Shown here piece after piece: positions 8,075 through 16,751 of a stretch of 36,065 nt of DNA; the stretch's first letter is position 1; the number at the start of each line of letters is the position of its first letter. This DNA is from Hyphomicrobiaceae bacterium. GTDB taxonomy: Bacteria > Pseudomonadota > Alphaproteobacteria > Rhizobiales > Hyphomicrobiaceae. The position numbers were made by a program, and so were the translations under genes. The notes beneath the pieces are model-generated. The model saw only the letters and a list, made by a program, of their open reading frames with translations. It was not told the DNA's origin and did not search any database. The stretch covers positions 1 to 36,065 of the forward strand of contig JAJFHG010000016.1 in the NCBI GenBank assembly GCA_021775735.1, given 5' to 3'.

Positions 8075-9361
8075 GTGTTCGACATCAAATGGATCCGTGA
8101 AAATCCAGGTGACTTTGACAAAGGCTTGAAACGACGTGGTCTTGGACCTCTGTCAGGCGAACTCTTGAAGCTCGACGAAGTGCGACGTGCACATCTGACA
8201 ATGCTGCAGGACTTGCAGAAGCGGCGGAATGCGGCCTCAAAGGATATTGGTAAGGCCAAGGCGCAGAAGGATGAAGACACGGCGCAAAAGTTGATGGCGG
8301 AAGTCGCTGACATCAAGACGAAGGTCCAAGCGGGCGAAGATGAAGAACGCGCGCTTAACGCCAAGCTCGAAGCCGCGCTGGCGGAAATTCCAAATATTCC
8401 GCTAGATGATGTGCCCGATGGCGCAGATGAAACTGACAATGCTCTGGTGCGCACGGTCGGGGAGCCACCGAAGTTTGATTTTGAGCCCAAGCAACACTTT
8501 GAGATCGGTGAAGGTCTCGGCCTGATGGATTTTGAAACGGCGGGGAAAATGTCCGGCGCACGTTTTGTGATCCTGAAAGGCGCACTGTCACGGCTTGAAC
8601 GCGCGATAGCCTGCTTTATGCTTGATCAACACACGGGCGAATTTGGATATACAGAGTATACACCGCCCCTATTAGTGCGTGATCAGGCCGCTTATGGCAC
8701 CGGCAACCTGCCTAAGTTTGCCGAGGATCTGTTTAAAACCGAGAATGACTACTGGTTGATCCCCACTGCTGAAGTGCCGCTGACCAATATGGTGCGCGAA
8801 ACCATTCTTGATGGCAGCGATTTGCCAATGCGCGCGACCGCGTGGACGCCGTGTTTTAGGTCAGAAGCCGGTGCGGCGGGCAAAGATACGCGCGGTATGA
8901 TCCGTCAGCATCAATTCTCGAAAGTTGAATTGGTCTCGATCACGACACCAGACCAAAGCCTTGAAGAACACGAGCGTATGACAAAGTGTGCGGAATCTAT
9001 TCTGCAGCGCTTGGGTCTGGCCTATCGCACAATGCTCTTGTGCACCGGAGATATGGGTTTTGCCAGTCGCAAAACATATGACCTGGAAGTTTGGTTGCCG
9101 GGCCAGGATGCTTATCGTGAAATTTCAAGCTGCTCGGTGTGTGGTGATTTTCAGGCGCGGCGTATGGGAGCCAGATTCCGTGGTGCAGACAAGAAAGACG
9201 TGCGCTACGTACATACTTTGAATGGTTCTGGAGTTGCAGTTGGCCGTGCTTTGGTCGCGGTGTTGGAGAATTATCAACAAGCGGATGGCTCTGTCATTAT
9301 CCCAGAAGTCTTACGTGGTTATATGGGTGGGCTGACCCAAATCTCAGCAACCCAAGACTAG
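8075..9361 (+). CDS. serS: Seryl-tRNA synthetase
   Basis: A 428-residue class II synthetase that charges tRNA-Ser and tRNA-Sec with serine. Residues 1-110 form the long coiled-coil arm that binds the tRNA variable arm. The class II motifs are present: motif 2 around [20 protein letters not shown], the [15 protein letters not shown] segment, and motif 3 in [19 protein letters not shown] chose GTG at 8075 ([11 protein letters not shown] after initiation), which matches the normal SerS N-terminus and length and has a G-rich ribosome site (GAGGCGGGG). The frame is open 90 bases further upstream, but that sequence is not SerS-like. Head of a serS-surE pair. Confidence 0.95.
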   Translation: MFDIKWIRENPGDFDKGLKRRGLGPLSGELLKLDEVRRAHLTMLQDLQKRRNAASKDIGKAKAQKDEDTAQKLMAEVADIKTKVQAGEDEERALNAKLEAALAEIPNIPLDDVPDGADETDNALVRTVGEPPKFDFEPKQHFEIGEGLGLMDFETAGKMSGARFVILKGALSRLERAIACFMLDQHTGEFGYTEYTPPLLVRDQAAYGTGNLPKFAEDLFKTENDYWLIPTAEVPLTNMVRETILDGSDLPMRATAWTPCFRSEAGAAGKDTRGMIRQHQFSKVELVSITTPDQSLEEHERMTKCAESILQRLGLAYRTMLLCTGDMGFASRKTYDLEVWLPGQDAYREISSCSVCGDFQARRMGARFRGADKKDVRYVHTLNGSGVAVGRALVAVLENYQQADGSVIIPEVLRGYMGGLTQISATQD

Positions 9362-9385
9362 TCTACGAAAGGCAACACTTCTGTC

Positions 9386-10201
9386 ATGCGCATTTTGATT
9401 ACCAACGACGATGGGTATGATTCTCAGGGCTTACGTATTTTGCAGAAAATCGCGGAAGCGTTGTCTGATGACGTTTGGCTTGTCGCGCCTGAGACCAATC
9501 AAAGCGGCGCGTCACACGCGCTAACCCTGCAAGTGCCGTTGCGCTATCGCGATGTCGGCAAGCAAGCGTTTGCAGTAAAGGGCACACCAGCTGATTGTGT
9601 GATTATGGGTGCCAAGCATGTGCTTAAAGACGCGCCACCAACATTGGTGTTGTCAGGCGTCAATCATGGCGCCAACGTTGCTGAAGACGTGAGCTATTCC
9701 GGCACAATTGCAGGCGCAATGCAGGGCACGCACCTTGGCATTCGCTCTATCTCTTTGAGTTTAATGATAGGGGAATTAAATGAGTCTGATTCCGCCGGGA
9801 GACAGCAGTGGCAAACAGTGCTTGACTACGGGCCAGATCTCATCCGCACGCTTCTTAAAAAAGATTGGCCCAGCGGCGTTTTAATGAATGTCAATTTCCC
9901 CAACGCTAAATCGGAGGACATTGCGGGTGTCTCCATCACCGAGCAAGGCGTGAGAGATTTGGGCGGGCTACATCTGGCTGAGCGCAACGACACGTGGGGC
10001 ACACCTTATTTCTGGATTGGTTTTGAGCGTATCAAGCAGACCTTGGTCGAGGATACTGATCTTTGGGCACTCGCCAAAAACCATATTTCGGTCACGCCGC
10101 TGTCGCTCAAATTTACGGACTCAGCAACGCGCGCTGATCTCAAAAAGCAGTTTGCGTCCCTTGATGGTCTCAGTGGCAAAATTCGACCTGAATGTGCGTA
10201 G
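9386..10201 (+). CDS. surE: 5'/3'-nucleotidase SurE
   Basis: A 271-residue metal-dependent nucleoside monophosphate phosphatase. The metal-binding N-terminus MRILITNDDG (Asp8, Asp9), the APETNQSGASHALT loop and the LSGVNHGANVAEDVSYSGTIAGAM segment are the conserved active-site elements and are intact. It lies 24 bases after serS. In many alphaproteobacteria surE is followed by pcm (isoaspartyl methyltransferase) and then an NlpD-like gene; here pcm is missing and a 341-base gap takes its place. Confidence 0.94.
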   Translation: MRILITNDDGYDSQGLRILQKIAEALSDDVWLVAPETNQSGASHALTLQVPLRYRDVGKQAFAVKGTPADCVIMGAKHVLKDAPPTLVLSGVNHGANVAEDVSYSGTIAGAMQGTHLGIRSISLSLMIGELNESDSAGRQQWQTVLDYGPDLIRTLLKKDWPSGVLMNVNFPNAKSEDIAGVSITEQGVRDLGGLHLAERNDTWGTPYFWIGFERIKQTLVEDTDLWALAKNHISVTPLSLKFTDSATRADLKKQFASLDGLSGKIRPECA

Positions 10202-10542
10202 ATCGTCTTGCACTTTTATTTATTGAATCAGCAACTCGCGTTGTTTGTCTTTAGAGCACCTCAGCCTTTGAATTGACCCAATTTTTCCGTGCTGGTTGCA
10301 CAATCTTCGCCTACATGGACAGCCTGCGGAAAGCCTTTTGAGGGGCGATTTGCATTCGAAATTGGTGTTTTTGGCTTCAACACACTGGCCGTTATAGGCC
10401 TTTGCACGATGAAGCCAGTGCGGTTGCGGTGGTGGCGCACGCGCCAATTCGACATGGAGCAGTTCTGTCAAATAAGCGGGGACCGACTGCGCCGTTAAGG
10501 GAGCGTTAACTGGTTAAAGGTTAACTCGCTGGAGGTGTAGAG
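10202..10542. other. Intergenic region between surE and the NlpD-like gene
   Basis: No convincing gene. Small open frames on both strands have no recognisable domain. It holds a 7-bp inverted repeat, CACTGGC (10383-10389) and GCCAGTG (10414-10420), and a cluster of TTAA words at 10495-10524 next to the downstream gene. This is where pcm sits in many relatives; I see no remnant of it. Confidence 0.5.
10495..10524 (+). promoter_or_regulatory. CtrA box and TTAA cluster upstream of the NlpD-like gene
   Basis: TTAA (10495-10498), seven bases, then TTAAC (10506-10510) is an exact match to the full CtrA consensus TTAA-N7-TTAAC. Two more TTAA words follow at 10514 and 10521. The box ends 33 bases before the start codon, so bound CtrA would lie close to the core promoter and could either activate or repress. 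CtrA control of division and envelope genes is established in alphaproteobacteria; binding here is inferred. Confidence 0.6.
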
Positions 10543-11994
10543 GTGCGTATCATGGTTCATAAAGTGTATTCCAAGCGTGAAATTTCAGGACAAACACCAA
10601 GCGTTTTCCTGATAACAGCAGTAGCAACCACCCTTTTGGGGGCGTGTAGTGCTGATGTGTCCAGATTTAATTTTAACGATAAACCAACGACGACCGGTGC
10701 TTTGCCGTCGACGACACCATCCGAACCTGTTTACGGTTCGCGCAGTGGCCTTGGTCGTCCATCCCAGCAAAATACGTTTGACACGGTAGATCGCGGCACG
10801 CTGCAAGCGCCGGATCAAAGTCCACGTTCACCCGGCTATGAGACGTCGCGTCTCAACACAGAGCCGAGGCGTGACGCGGCGCCTTATCGCCCCAAGGCGG
10901 CAAGCCCTGTTGTGCCACCCGTTGCTTACAGTGATCCCCCACGTCAGCCAGAGATGTTGAACGCATCATCACGTGAAGAAACAACAGCGCCTGAACAAGG
11001 TCAGTCGATCTTTGTCCGTCGTGGTGATACGCTTTATGGCCTGTCGCGCCGTCATAGAACGACTGTCACCGCGTTGATGACTGCAAATAACCTGACATCA
11101 TCAGCCTTGAAGCCTGGACAGAAGCTTTATCTCCCATCGGGCGTTGAAGCAAAAACCATGCAACGCCAGCCGGCTCGAATTCAACCAGCACCCGTTGTTG
11201 CTGCAGAAGCGCCAGGACATTGGACCGATAGCTACACAATTCAACGTGGTGATTCGCTCTACAAGTTGTCTCGTCGCTACAACGTCAAAGTCGCCGATCT
11301 GAAGCGCTATAACGGCATTTCAAATCCTCGCGCGCTGAAGCCAGGCATGGTGCTCAAGGTTCCAGGCCCTGGTGGTGACAATGGTACGTTTGCTGCTCGT
11401 ACATCTACGCCTGAGGTAACAACGCGTAGAGTGCAAAGTCGACCGATTGCTGGCTCACCAACAATCCTTAATAGCGTTCGTCCAACACCTGGTCTTGCAA
11501 AAGAAACCAAGGTGGCAGCAATCAAGCCAACAACGACAACGGACGCTGTGCGTCACTCTGGTCAATCCATGACCGTGCGTCCGGAAAAAGGGACACGCAA
11601 TTCGATTGCTGGCCAAAGTAAACTGCGTTGGCCAGCGCGCGGCCGCATTATCTCAGGCTTTGGTAAGCGCAATGATGGCACCCATAACGATGGGATTAAT
11701 GTAGCTGTACCACTTGGCACGAACATTCATGCCGCAGACAGTGGCATGGTCGCTTATGCGGGCGATGAACTTAAAGGCTATGGCAATCTGGTTCTTATTC
11801 GCCATGACAATGGTTGGGTCACAGCCTATGCCCATGCTGAAAAACTGCTTGTGAAGCGCGGCGATCGCATTCGCCGTGGCGATGTCATCGCCAAAGCTGG
11901 CAAGACCGGTGAAGTCTCACAGCCACAACTGCATTTTGAAGTACGTCAGGGTCAGAAGCCGGTGGATCCAATTCCGTTCATGGACCGCCTGTAG
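10543..11994 (+). CDS. NlpD/DipM-like lipoprotein: two LysM domains and degenerate M23 domain
   Basis: A 483-residue outer-envelope lipoprotein. The signal peptide ends in lipobox LLGAC (Cys35). Two LysM peptidoglycan-binding domains lie at about 155-199 and 231-276, and a LytM/M23 domain at about 361-483. The metal ligands are altered. The usual HxGxD reads NDGIN (Asn382, Asn386), and the first His of HxH is Gln462 before Leu-His464. The same kinds of loss occur in E. coli NlpD and EnvC, which activate amidases rather than cut peptidoglycan, so an amidase-activator role in daughter-cell separation is inferred; Caulobacter DipM is the closest functional model. GTG at 10543 has GGAGG seven bases upstream; ATG at 10552 is an alternative. 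A CtrA box precedes it. Confidence 0.88.
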   Translation: MRIMVHKVYSKREISGQTPSVFLITAVATTLLGACSADVSRFNFNDKPTTTGALPSTTPSEPVYGSRSGLGRPSQQNTFDTVDRGTLQAPDQSPRSPGYETSRLNTEPRRDAAPYRPKAASPVVPPVAYSDPPRQPEMLNASSREETTAPEQGQSIFVRRGDTLYGLSRRHRTTVTALMTANNLTSSALKPGQKLYLPSGVEAKTMQRQPARIQPAPVVAAEAPGHWTDSYTIQRGDSLYKLSRRYNVKVADLKRYNGISNPRALKPGMVLKVPGPGGDNGTFAARTSTPEVTTRRVQSRPIAGSPTILNSVRPTPGLAKETKVAAIKPTTTTDAVRHSGQSMTVRPEKGTRNSIAGQSKLRWPARGRIISGFGKRNDGTHNDGINVAVPLGTNIHAADSGMVAYAGDELKGYGNLVLIRHDNGWVTAYAHAEKLLVKRGDRIRRGDVIAKAGKTGEVSQPQLHFEVRQGQKPVDPIPFMDRL

Positions 11995-12021
11995 GCGTAG
12001 ATTTCTATCATACGGCAATAG

Positions 12022-12054
12022 CAGGGCGACCTTTGGGTGGCCCTGTTTTGTTTT
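12022..12054 (+). terminator. Rho-independent terminator after the NlpD-like gene
   Basis: CAGGGC (12022-12027) pairs with GCCCTG (12040-12045), with an inner ACC/GGT extension across one mismatch, followed by TTTTGTTTT. It lies 28 bases after the stop codon and separates this gene from the converging DUF815 gene. Confidence 0.8.
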
Positions 12055-12078
12055 GCGCGCAGACCATTAGCTGAGGGT

Positions 12079-12972
12079 CTAGCCTTTAAGGCTAACGCCT
12101 TGTTGACCTGCCAAGTCTTGAATGAACTGCCATGCGACACGGCCAGATCGCGCGCCGCGCGCCATGCTCCACGCCAGTGCTTGGCGTTGCAGAGATGTCT
12201 TTGAGTATTTCAGGTTAAAGTAATCGGCGTAAACTCTGACCATCTCCAGATATTCATCCTGGCTGCAGCTGTGAAAACCGAGCCACAGACCGAAGCGATC
12301 TGACAGCGAGACTTTTTCTTCCACGGGTTCTGATGGATGGAGCGCGCTTGATTGTTCGTTTTCAACCATGTCGCGGGGCATCAAGTGGCGGCGGTTAGAT
12401 GTGGCATAGAAAATGACATTGTCGGGACGTCCTTCAATGCCGCCTTCCAACACAGCCTTCAGCGATTTGTAAGACGTGTCATCGTGGTCAAACGAAAGGT
12501 CATCGGTGAAGACAATAAATGCGTCGGACGCGGTGCGGAGTTCAGTAAGGCAGGTTGGCAGACTGTCGATATCTTCACGGTGAATCTCGATCAACTTGAG
12601 TTGAGTGTCTGATTTGCCTTTTTTTGTGATCTCAGAGGCGACAGTGCCATGTACCGCTTTGATGAGGCTGGATTTGCCCATGCCCCGTGCGCCCCAAAGC
12701 AGCGCATTGTTGGCAGGAAGTCCGTTGGCGAAGCGGCGTGTGTTCTCCAGAAGCTGCTCAAGCTGCAGATCAATGCCTTTGAGAAGCGAGAGCGGAACAC
12801 GGTTAATTGCGTGCACGGGCTGGAAGTGCCGGGTTTTGGCTTGCCAGACAAAGGCTTCGGCAGCTGCAAAATCGGGCCTGGCACGTGTTGGGGGCGCGAG
12901 GCGTTCGAGCGCCTGAACCAGCCGTTCAAAGAGTGTTGGTGGGCGTGTTGTGGGTGGTTTGATATGCTCCAT
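12079..12972 (-). CDS. DUF815-family ATP-binding protein (AAA-like)
   Basis: A 297-residue P-loop ATPase of unknown role. Walker A GARGMGKSS is at about residues 94-102 and a Walker B-like FIVFTDDLSFD at 152-162. The segments VLEGGIEGRPDNVIFYATSNRRHLMP and SDRFGLWLGF are typical of the DUF815 family, which resembles the AAA+ core with a sensor-1-like TSN. I chose ATG at 12972; the frame runs 66 bases further without family resemblance. It converges on the NlpD-like gene and diverges from yajC, the usual Rhizobiales arrangement. No function beyond ATP binding can be assigned. Confidence 0.88.
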   Translation of the reverse strand: MEHIKPPTTRPPTLFERLVQALERLAPPTRARPDFAAAEAFVWQAKTRHFQPVHAINRVPLSLLKGIDLQLEQLLENTRRFANGLPANNALLWGARGMGKSSLIKAVHGTVASEITKKGKSDTQLKLIEIHREDIDSLPTCLTELRTASDAFIVFTDDLSFDHDDTSYKSLKAVLEGGIEGRPDNVIFYATSNRRHLMPRDMVENEQSSALHPSEPVEEKVSLSDRFGLWLGFHSCSQDEYLEMVRVYADYFNLKYSKTSLQRQALAWSMARGARSGRVAWQFIQDLAGQQGVSLKG

Positions 12973-13129
12973 AGAGCCTTTGTCCAACGAGTTGCGTGCT
13001 CCGTCAATTCTCAGCAAATGGAGTGGGCGGGGCTGCAAAGCCCAAGAACCAGAGCCACATCTCAGCTACAATGCTGCAAGTGGATGTCCAAAAGGGTGAA
13101 GCGCCGCAGCACATTTGGTCTTTGTTTGG

Positions 13130-13157
13130 TTGCAAAGTGCCCGTGCCACACTATATT
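13130..13157 (+). promoter_or_regulatory. Candidate promoter for yajC-secDF
   Basis: TTGCAA (13130-13135), a 16-bp spacer and TATATT (13152-13157) lie about 90 bases before the yajC start in the divergent gap with the DUF815 gene. The -35 word is the same as in the candidate nagZ promoter. Consensus match only. Confidence 0.4.
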
Positions 13158-13249
13158 CCGGGCAAATTCAATGGATATTGGCGGTCTGAGAGCGCAGTTG
13201 CGCTGGAGCGGCCTTGGCCAACGAACGGCCAAATGTGGGAGGATTCGGG

Positions 13250-13597
13250 GTGGATCACTTTATTATGCCTGCTTATGCGCAGGGCGCCGGCGGTGGAGAA
13301 GCAATTGGTGGATTTTTGATCCCCATGCTGTTGATGGTCGTCATCTTCTATTTTTTGCTTATCCGTCCGCAGCAACAGCGTGCTAAAGAGCATCGCGATT
13401 TGGTCGCGAAGGTTCGTCGTGGCGATAGTGTCGTTACCTCAGGCGGCATGATTGGTAAAGTGACCAAGGCATCAGAGAACTCAGACGAAATTGAAGTTGA
13501 ATTGGCAGACAGTCTTAAAGTGCGCATCTTGCGCTCAACGCTGATCGACATTCACTCCAAAAAAGAAACTGGAAAAGACAAAAAAAGCGCGGGCTAG
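13250..13597 (+). CDS. yajC: Preprotein translocase subunit YajC
   Basis: A 115-residue single-pass membrane protein that associates with SecD and SecF. The N-terminus has MPAYAQG, then a membrane helix (about residues 19-40) ending in the conserved FYFLLIRPQQQRAKEH, followed by the soluble domain with VRRGDSVVTSGGMIGKV. I chose GTG at 13250 because GGGAGGA lies six bases upstream and the product starts like other Rhizobiales YajC; a TTG at 13214 is also in frame. First gene of a yajC-secD-secF cluster. Confidence 0.93.
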   Translation: MDHFIMPAYAQGAGGGEAIGGFLIPMLLMVVIFYFLLIRPQQQRAKEHRDLVAKVRRGDSVVTSGGMIGKVTKASENSDEIEVELADSLKVRILRSTLIDIHSKKETGKDKKSAG

Positions 13598-13694
13598 CCA
13601 AAGCTGCCCATGCTGAACCCTTCATTGATCGCGGGCACACCAAGCCAACCGGCTCGTACGTCAAGAGATAAAGACTAAGAAAGACGCTTCGTCC

Positions 13695-15311
13695 ATGCTG
13701 CAATTCTCTCGTTGGAAAATCATTGCCATCGCGCTTACCTGCTTGGCAGGCTTGATCACAGCGTTACCAAATTTCTTTACTGAAGAGCAGTTGAAGTCGT
13801 GGCCAGGCTTTTTGCCAAAGAACCAGCTGAAGCTTGGTCTTGACTTGCGCGGTGGTGCACATTTGCTGCTGTCCATGGATGCTAAGGATTTGCGCAAAGA
13901 TTGGTATGGCACCATTCGTGAAGACAGTCGCAAATCGCTGCGCGATGCAAAAATTGGTTTCAAAGCCATTGGCGCAACACCAGAGGGTGTTCAAATCCGT
14001 CTCGTTAAATCGGAAGACCGCGACAACGCGGTGACGCAACTCAAGAAGCTTATTCAGCCGATTGGAAATATTCTTCTCGGCTCGAGCACAGATGATATCG
14101 AGGTCGTTGAGGGCACATCACCAGATGTGATTTTTGTGCGCCCGACAGAACGTGGTTTTGACGAACGCGTCTCCCAGGCGGCTGGCGCCTCAATGGAAAC
14201 CATTCGTCGTCGTGTCGACCCTGATGGTATCACAGAACCTATAATTGTTCGCCAAGGCCGTGATCGTATCTTACTTCAAGTGCCAGGTGTTGATGATACC
14301 GCAACGCTGAAAAAGCGGCTTGGTGAGACTGCGAAGTTAACGTTTCATGATGTGCATGAACGCATGACCGCTGAGGAAGCTCGCCAAACCCGAGTGCCGC
14401 TTGGTTACAAGGTTTATCCTTATGTTGATCGTGAAGAAGGCGGCGAAATTCTGCTGTTGGAGCGCCCGATTGTTCAAGGTGATGACTTGGTTGATGCTCA
14501 GCCGGGTTTTGATCAACGTACAAATGAGCCCGTTATTAATTTCAGGTTTAACCAATCCGGTGCGCGCAGGTTTGGAAAGTTCACCCAGAACAATGTTGGC
14601 CGACCATTTGCCATTGTCCTTGATGACAAGGTGCTGTCGGCACCTGTTATCCGTGAGCCTATTATGGGTGGTTCCGGGCAGATCTCCGGTAACTTCTCAG
14701 TTGAAAGTGCCAACGACCTTGCCATTCAGCTACGATCCGGCGCGCTTCCAACAAAGCTGACCATTCTTGAAGAGCGGACAGTTGGCCCAAGTCTGGGCTC
14801 TGATTCTGTGGCGGCCGGCCGGACGGCGGGCATCATTGGTCTTACAGCTGTCACTGGCTTTATGATCTTTGCTTATGGCCTATTTGGTATTTTCGCCATG
14901 GCTGCGGTGTTGATGAATCTAATCTTGATTTCTGCCGTAATGTCGACCATGGGTTCAACGCTTACGCTTCCTGGTATTGCAGGTCTTGTTCTGACTGTTG
15001 GTATGGCCGTGGACGCCAATGTGTTGATCTTTGAGCGTATCCGTGAGGAGCTCAGGAACGGCAAGACCTCTATTTCCGCGATAGATAGCGGCTTCTCGAA
15101 AGCCTTTGGCACCATTTTGGACTCCAATTTAACCACCCTGATTGCAGCCATCGTTATGTTCTGGCTGGGTTCAGGTCCGGTGCGCGGTTTCGCCGTTACA
15201 CTGTCGCTCGGCATCTTTGCCACCGTTTTCACTGCATTCACCGTGACGCGCCTTCTCGTGTCGCTCTGGGTTGCGCGTCAGAAATCCAAAAACGTCCCGG
15301 CGCCACTTTAA
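13695..15311 (+). CDS. secD: Protein translocase subunit SecD
   Basis: A 538-residue RND-type membrane protein that uses the proton gradient to pull secreted proteins through SecYEG from the periplasmic side. There is one N-terminal membrane helix (about 8-25), the conserved LGLDLRGGAHLLL (about 46-58) starting the periplasmic region, and five membrane helices from about residue 375. The helix-4 region DANVLIFERIREEL and the SGALPTKL segment are family signatures. Length is normal for the alphaproteobacterial form. It is separated from secF by 48 bases. Confidence 0.96.
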   Translation: MLQFSRWKIIAIALTCLAGLITALPNFFTEEQLKSWPGFLPKNQLKLGLDLRGGAHLLLSMDAKDLRKDWYGTIREDSRKSLRDAKIGFKAIGATPEGVQIRLVKSEDRDNAVTQLKKLIQPIGNILLGSSTDDIEVVEGTSPDVIFVRPTERGFDERVSQAAGASMETIRRRVDPDGITEPIIVRQGRDRILLQVPGVDDTATLKKRLGETAKLTFHDVHERMTAEEARQTRVPLGYKVYPYVDREEGGEILLLERPIVQGDDLVDAQPGFDQRTNEPVINFRFNQSGARRFGKFTQNNVGRPFAIVLDDKVLSAPVIREPIMGGSGQISGNFSVESANDLAIQLRSGALPTKLTILEERTVGPSLGSDSVAAGRTAGIIGLTAVTGFMIFAYGLFGIFAMAAVLMNLILISAVMSTMGSTLTLPGIAGLVLTVGMAVDANVLIFERIREELRNGKTSISAIDSGFSKAFGTILDSNLTTLIAAIVMFWLGSGPVRGFAVTLSLGIFATVFTAFTVTRLLVSLWVARQKSKNVPAPL

Positions 15312-15359
15312 GTTTGGCGACAGACGGATATGAGAACAGATAGATAAGGAAAAAGCCCG

Positions 15360-16316
15360 ATGTTTAGAGGCGTTGACTTCTGGCCGCACAAAACGATTTT
15401 CCAAATCATGAAAGTGCGCAAAGGCTTTGTACTTGCTTCATTAATCGCGCTAGCTGCTTCGATTGGGTTGTTGGCGACCAAGGGACTAAACTTTGGTATT
15501 GATTTTAAGGGTGGATCGCTGATTGAGGTCCAGGCCAATGCTGGTCCCGATGGCAAGCCAGTACCTGTTGATATCGCTGGATTGCGCAAAACTATCGGTG
15601 CACTTGGGCTCGGTGAAGTTCAGATTCAGAGCTTTGGTTCAGAAGATGAAGCGCTTATTCGCATTGAGCAGCAGCCGGGTGGTGAAAAAGCTCAACAAGA
15701 AGCTGCTGATAAAGTAAAAGGTGCGCTCGGCGATAAAATTACTCTGCGACGCGTTGAAGTTGTGGGCGGCGCAGTTTCGAGCGAACTTAAGCTAGCAGGC
15801 ATCTATGCGTGTTTAGCCGCCGTCTTTGGCATTTTGATCTACATCTGGTTTCGCTTTGAATGGCAGTTTGGTATTGCCGCTGTTTTGGCTTTGTTGCACG
15901 ATCTTTTGATCACGCTCGGTGTATTTAGTTTTCTCGGGCTTGATTTCGGCCTGACCGAAGTAGCAGCACTGCTTACCCTTGCTGGTTATTCCATCAATGA
16001 TACCGTTGTGGTGTTTGACCGTATCCGAGAGAATCTGCGCCGTTATAAGAAAATGGTATTGGAAGAGTTGATGAACTTGTCGATCAACCAAACGTTGTCG
16101 CGTACGATTTTGACAGGTGTGACGACGGCACTCGCCATCTTTGCTCTATTTATCTTCGGAACAGAGGTTATTCGCGGATTCGCGTTTGCGATGTTGTTTG
16201 GTATCGCCATCGGCACCTGGTCGTCTATTTTTGTCGCTTCGCCGTTCCTGATGTGGATTGGCATTGATCGCGATTGGACCTCTGCAGAAGCTAAGCCGGT
16301 TGGCGCACGGACTTGA
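15360..16316 (+). CDS. secF: Protein translocase subunit SecF
   Basis: A 318-residue partner of SecD. It has a first membrane helix at about 22-40, then the conserved GLNFGIDFKGGSLIEVQ, a short periplasmic domain, and five C-terminal helices with ALLHDLLITLGVF and GYSINDTVVVFDRIRENL, where the conserved Asp of the proton path is expected. The ATG follows a good AAGGA ribosome site. Two small genes follow on the same strand with short gaps, suggesting one operon. Confidence 0.96.
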   Translation: MFRGVDFWPHKTIFQIMKVRKGFVLASLIALAASIGLLATKGLNFGIDFKGGSLIEVQANAGPDGKPVPVDIAGLRKTIGALGLGEVQIQSFGSEDEALIRIEQQPGGEKAQQEAADKVKGALGDKITLRRVEVVGGAVSSELKLAGIYACLAAVFGILIYIWFRFEWQFGIAAVLALLHDLLITLGVFSFLGLDFGLTEVAALLTLAGYSINDTVVVFDRIRENLRRYKKMVLEELMNLSINQTLSRTILTGVTTALAIFALFIFGTEVIRGFAFAMLFGIAIGTWSSIFVASPFLMWIGIDRDWTSAEAKPVGART

Positions 16317-16361
16317 TCGCGCTTACAGCACGGCTTGGCAAAACTGAAAGGTTTCGAGGTG

Positions 16362-16742
16362 ATGGCTGCTGCGGACATGCCACATCTGCCAAGCCAGGTG
16401 CCGATTGAAGCCTATGGTGATGGTGGTTTCCAGTTTTCCGGCATGCGCCAAAAGGGGTCACTGCTCTGTCTTGCTTCAGGGCTTTATGCATGGCGGCCGT
16501 TAGTCCTGGACGATGTGACCGCGGATGACCTTGAACCCATCATCAATGCGCCTGACCGACCTGCATTCATATTGTTTGGTGTTGGTCCGCGCATCACGTC
16601 CGTTCCGCAATCCTTGCGAAATGTATTCGCCGCAGCCGACATGAGTGCTGAACCGATGGATACGGGCGCTGCGTGCCGAACTTATAATGTTTTGTTGGCG
16701 GAAGGACGTCCCGTTGCTGCAGCATTGCTGCAAGTGCCGTAA
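16362..16742 (+). CDS. Mth938-like (DUF498) protein, NDUFAF3 homologue
   Basis: A protein of about 126 residues with the Mth938 fold: an N-terminal PIEAYGDGGFQFSGMRQKGSLL strand region, then LVLDDVTADDLEPI, FILFGVGPRI, and a C-terminal MDTGAACRTYNVLLAEGRPVAAALL, all typical of the family. Human NDUFAF3, a complex I assembly factor, belongs to this family, and alphaproteobacterial members sit beside secD/secF as here. A role in complex I or membrane-protein assembly is inferred by homology and context. The start is uncertain: ATG 16362, GTG 16359 (better spaced from AAAGG) or TTG 16335. Confidence 0.85.
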   Translation: MAAADMPHLPSQVPIEAYGDGGFQFSGMRQKGSLLCLASGLYAWRPLVLDDVTADDLEPIINAPDRPAFILFGVGPRITSVPQSLRNVFAAADMSAEPMDTGAACRTYNVLLAEGRPVAAALLQVP

Positions 16743-16751
16743 GATCTAGTT

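Noticed and set aside
10431-10446. TGGCGC-AC-GCGCCA palindrome as terminator for surE
   Set aside because: No T run follows and it is 230 bases from the surE stop.
10220-10471. Minus-strand small frames in the surE-nlpD gap
   Set aside because: No ribosome site, no homology I recognise, and a Cys/Arg-rich random-looking product.
12649-13386. Plus-strand frame of 245 residues across the DUF815-yajC gap
   Set aside because: Mostly antisense to DUF815 and overlaps yajC; no family resemblance.
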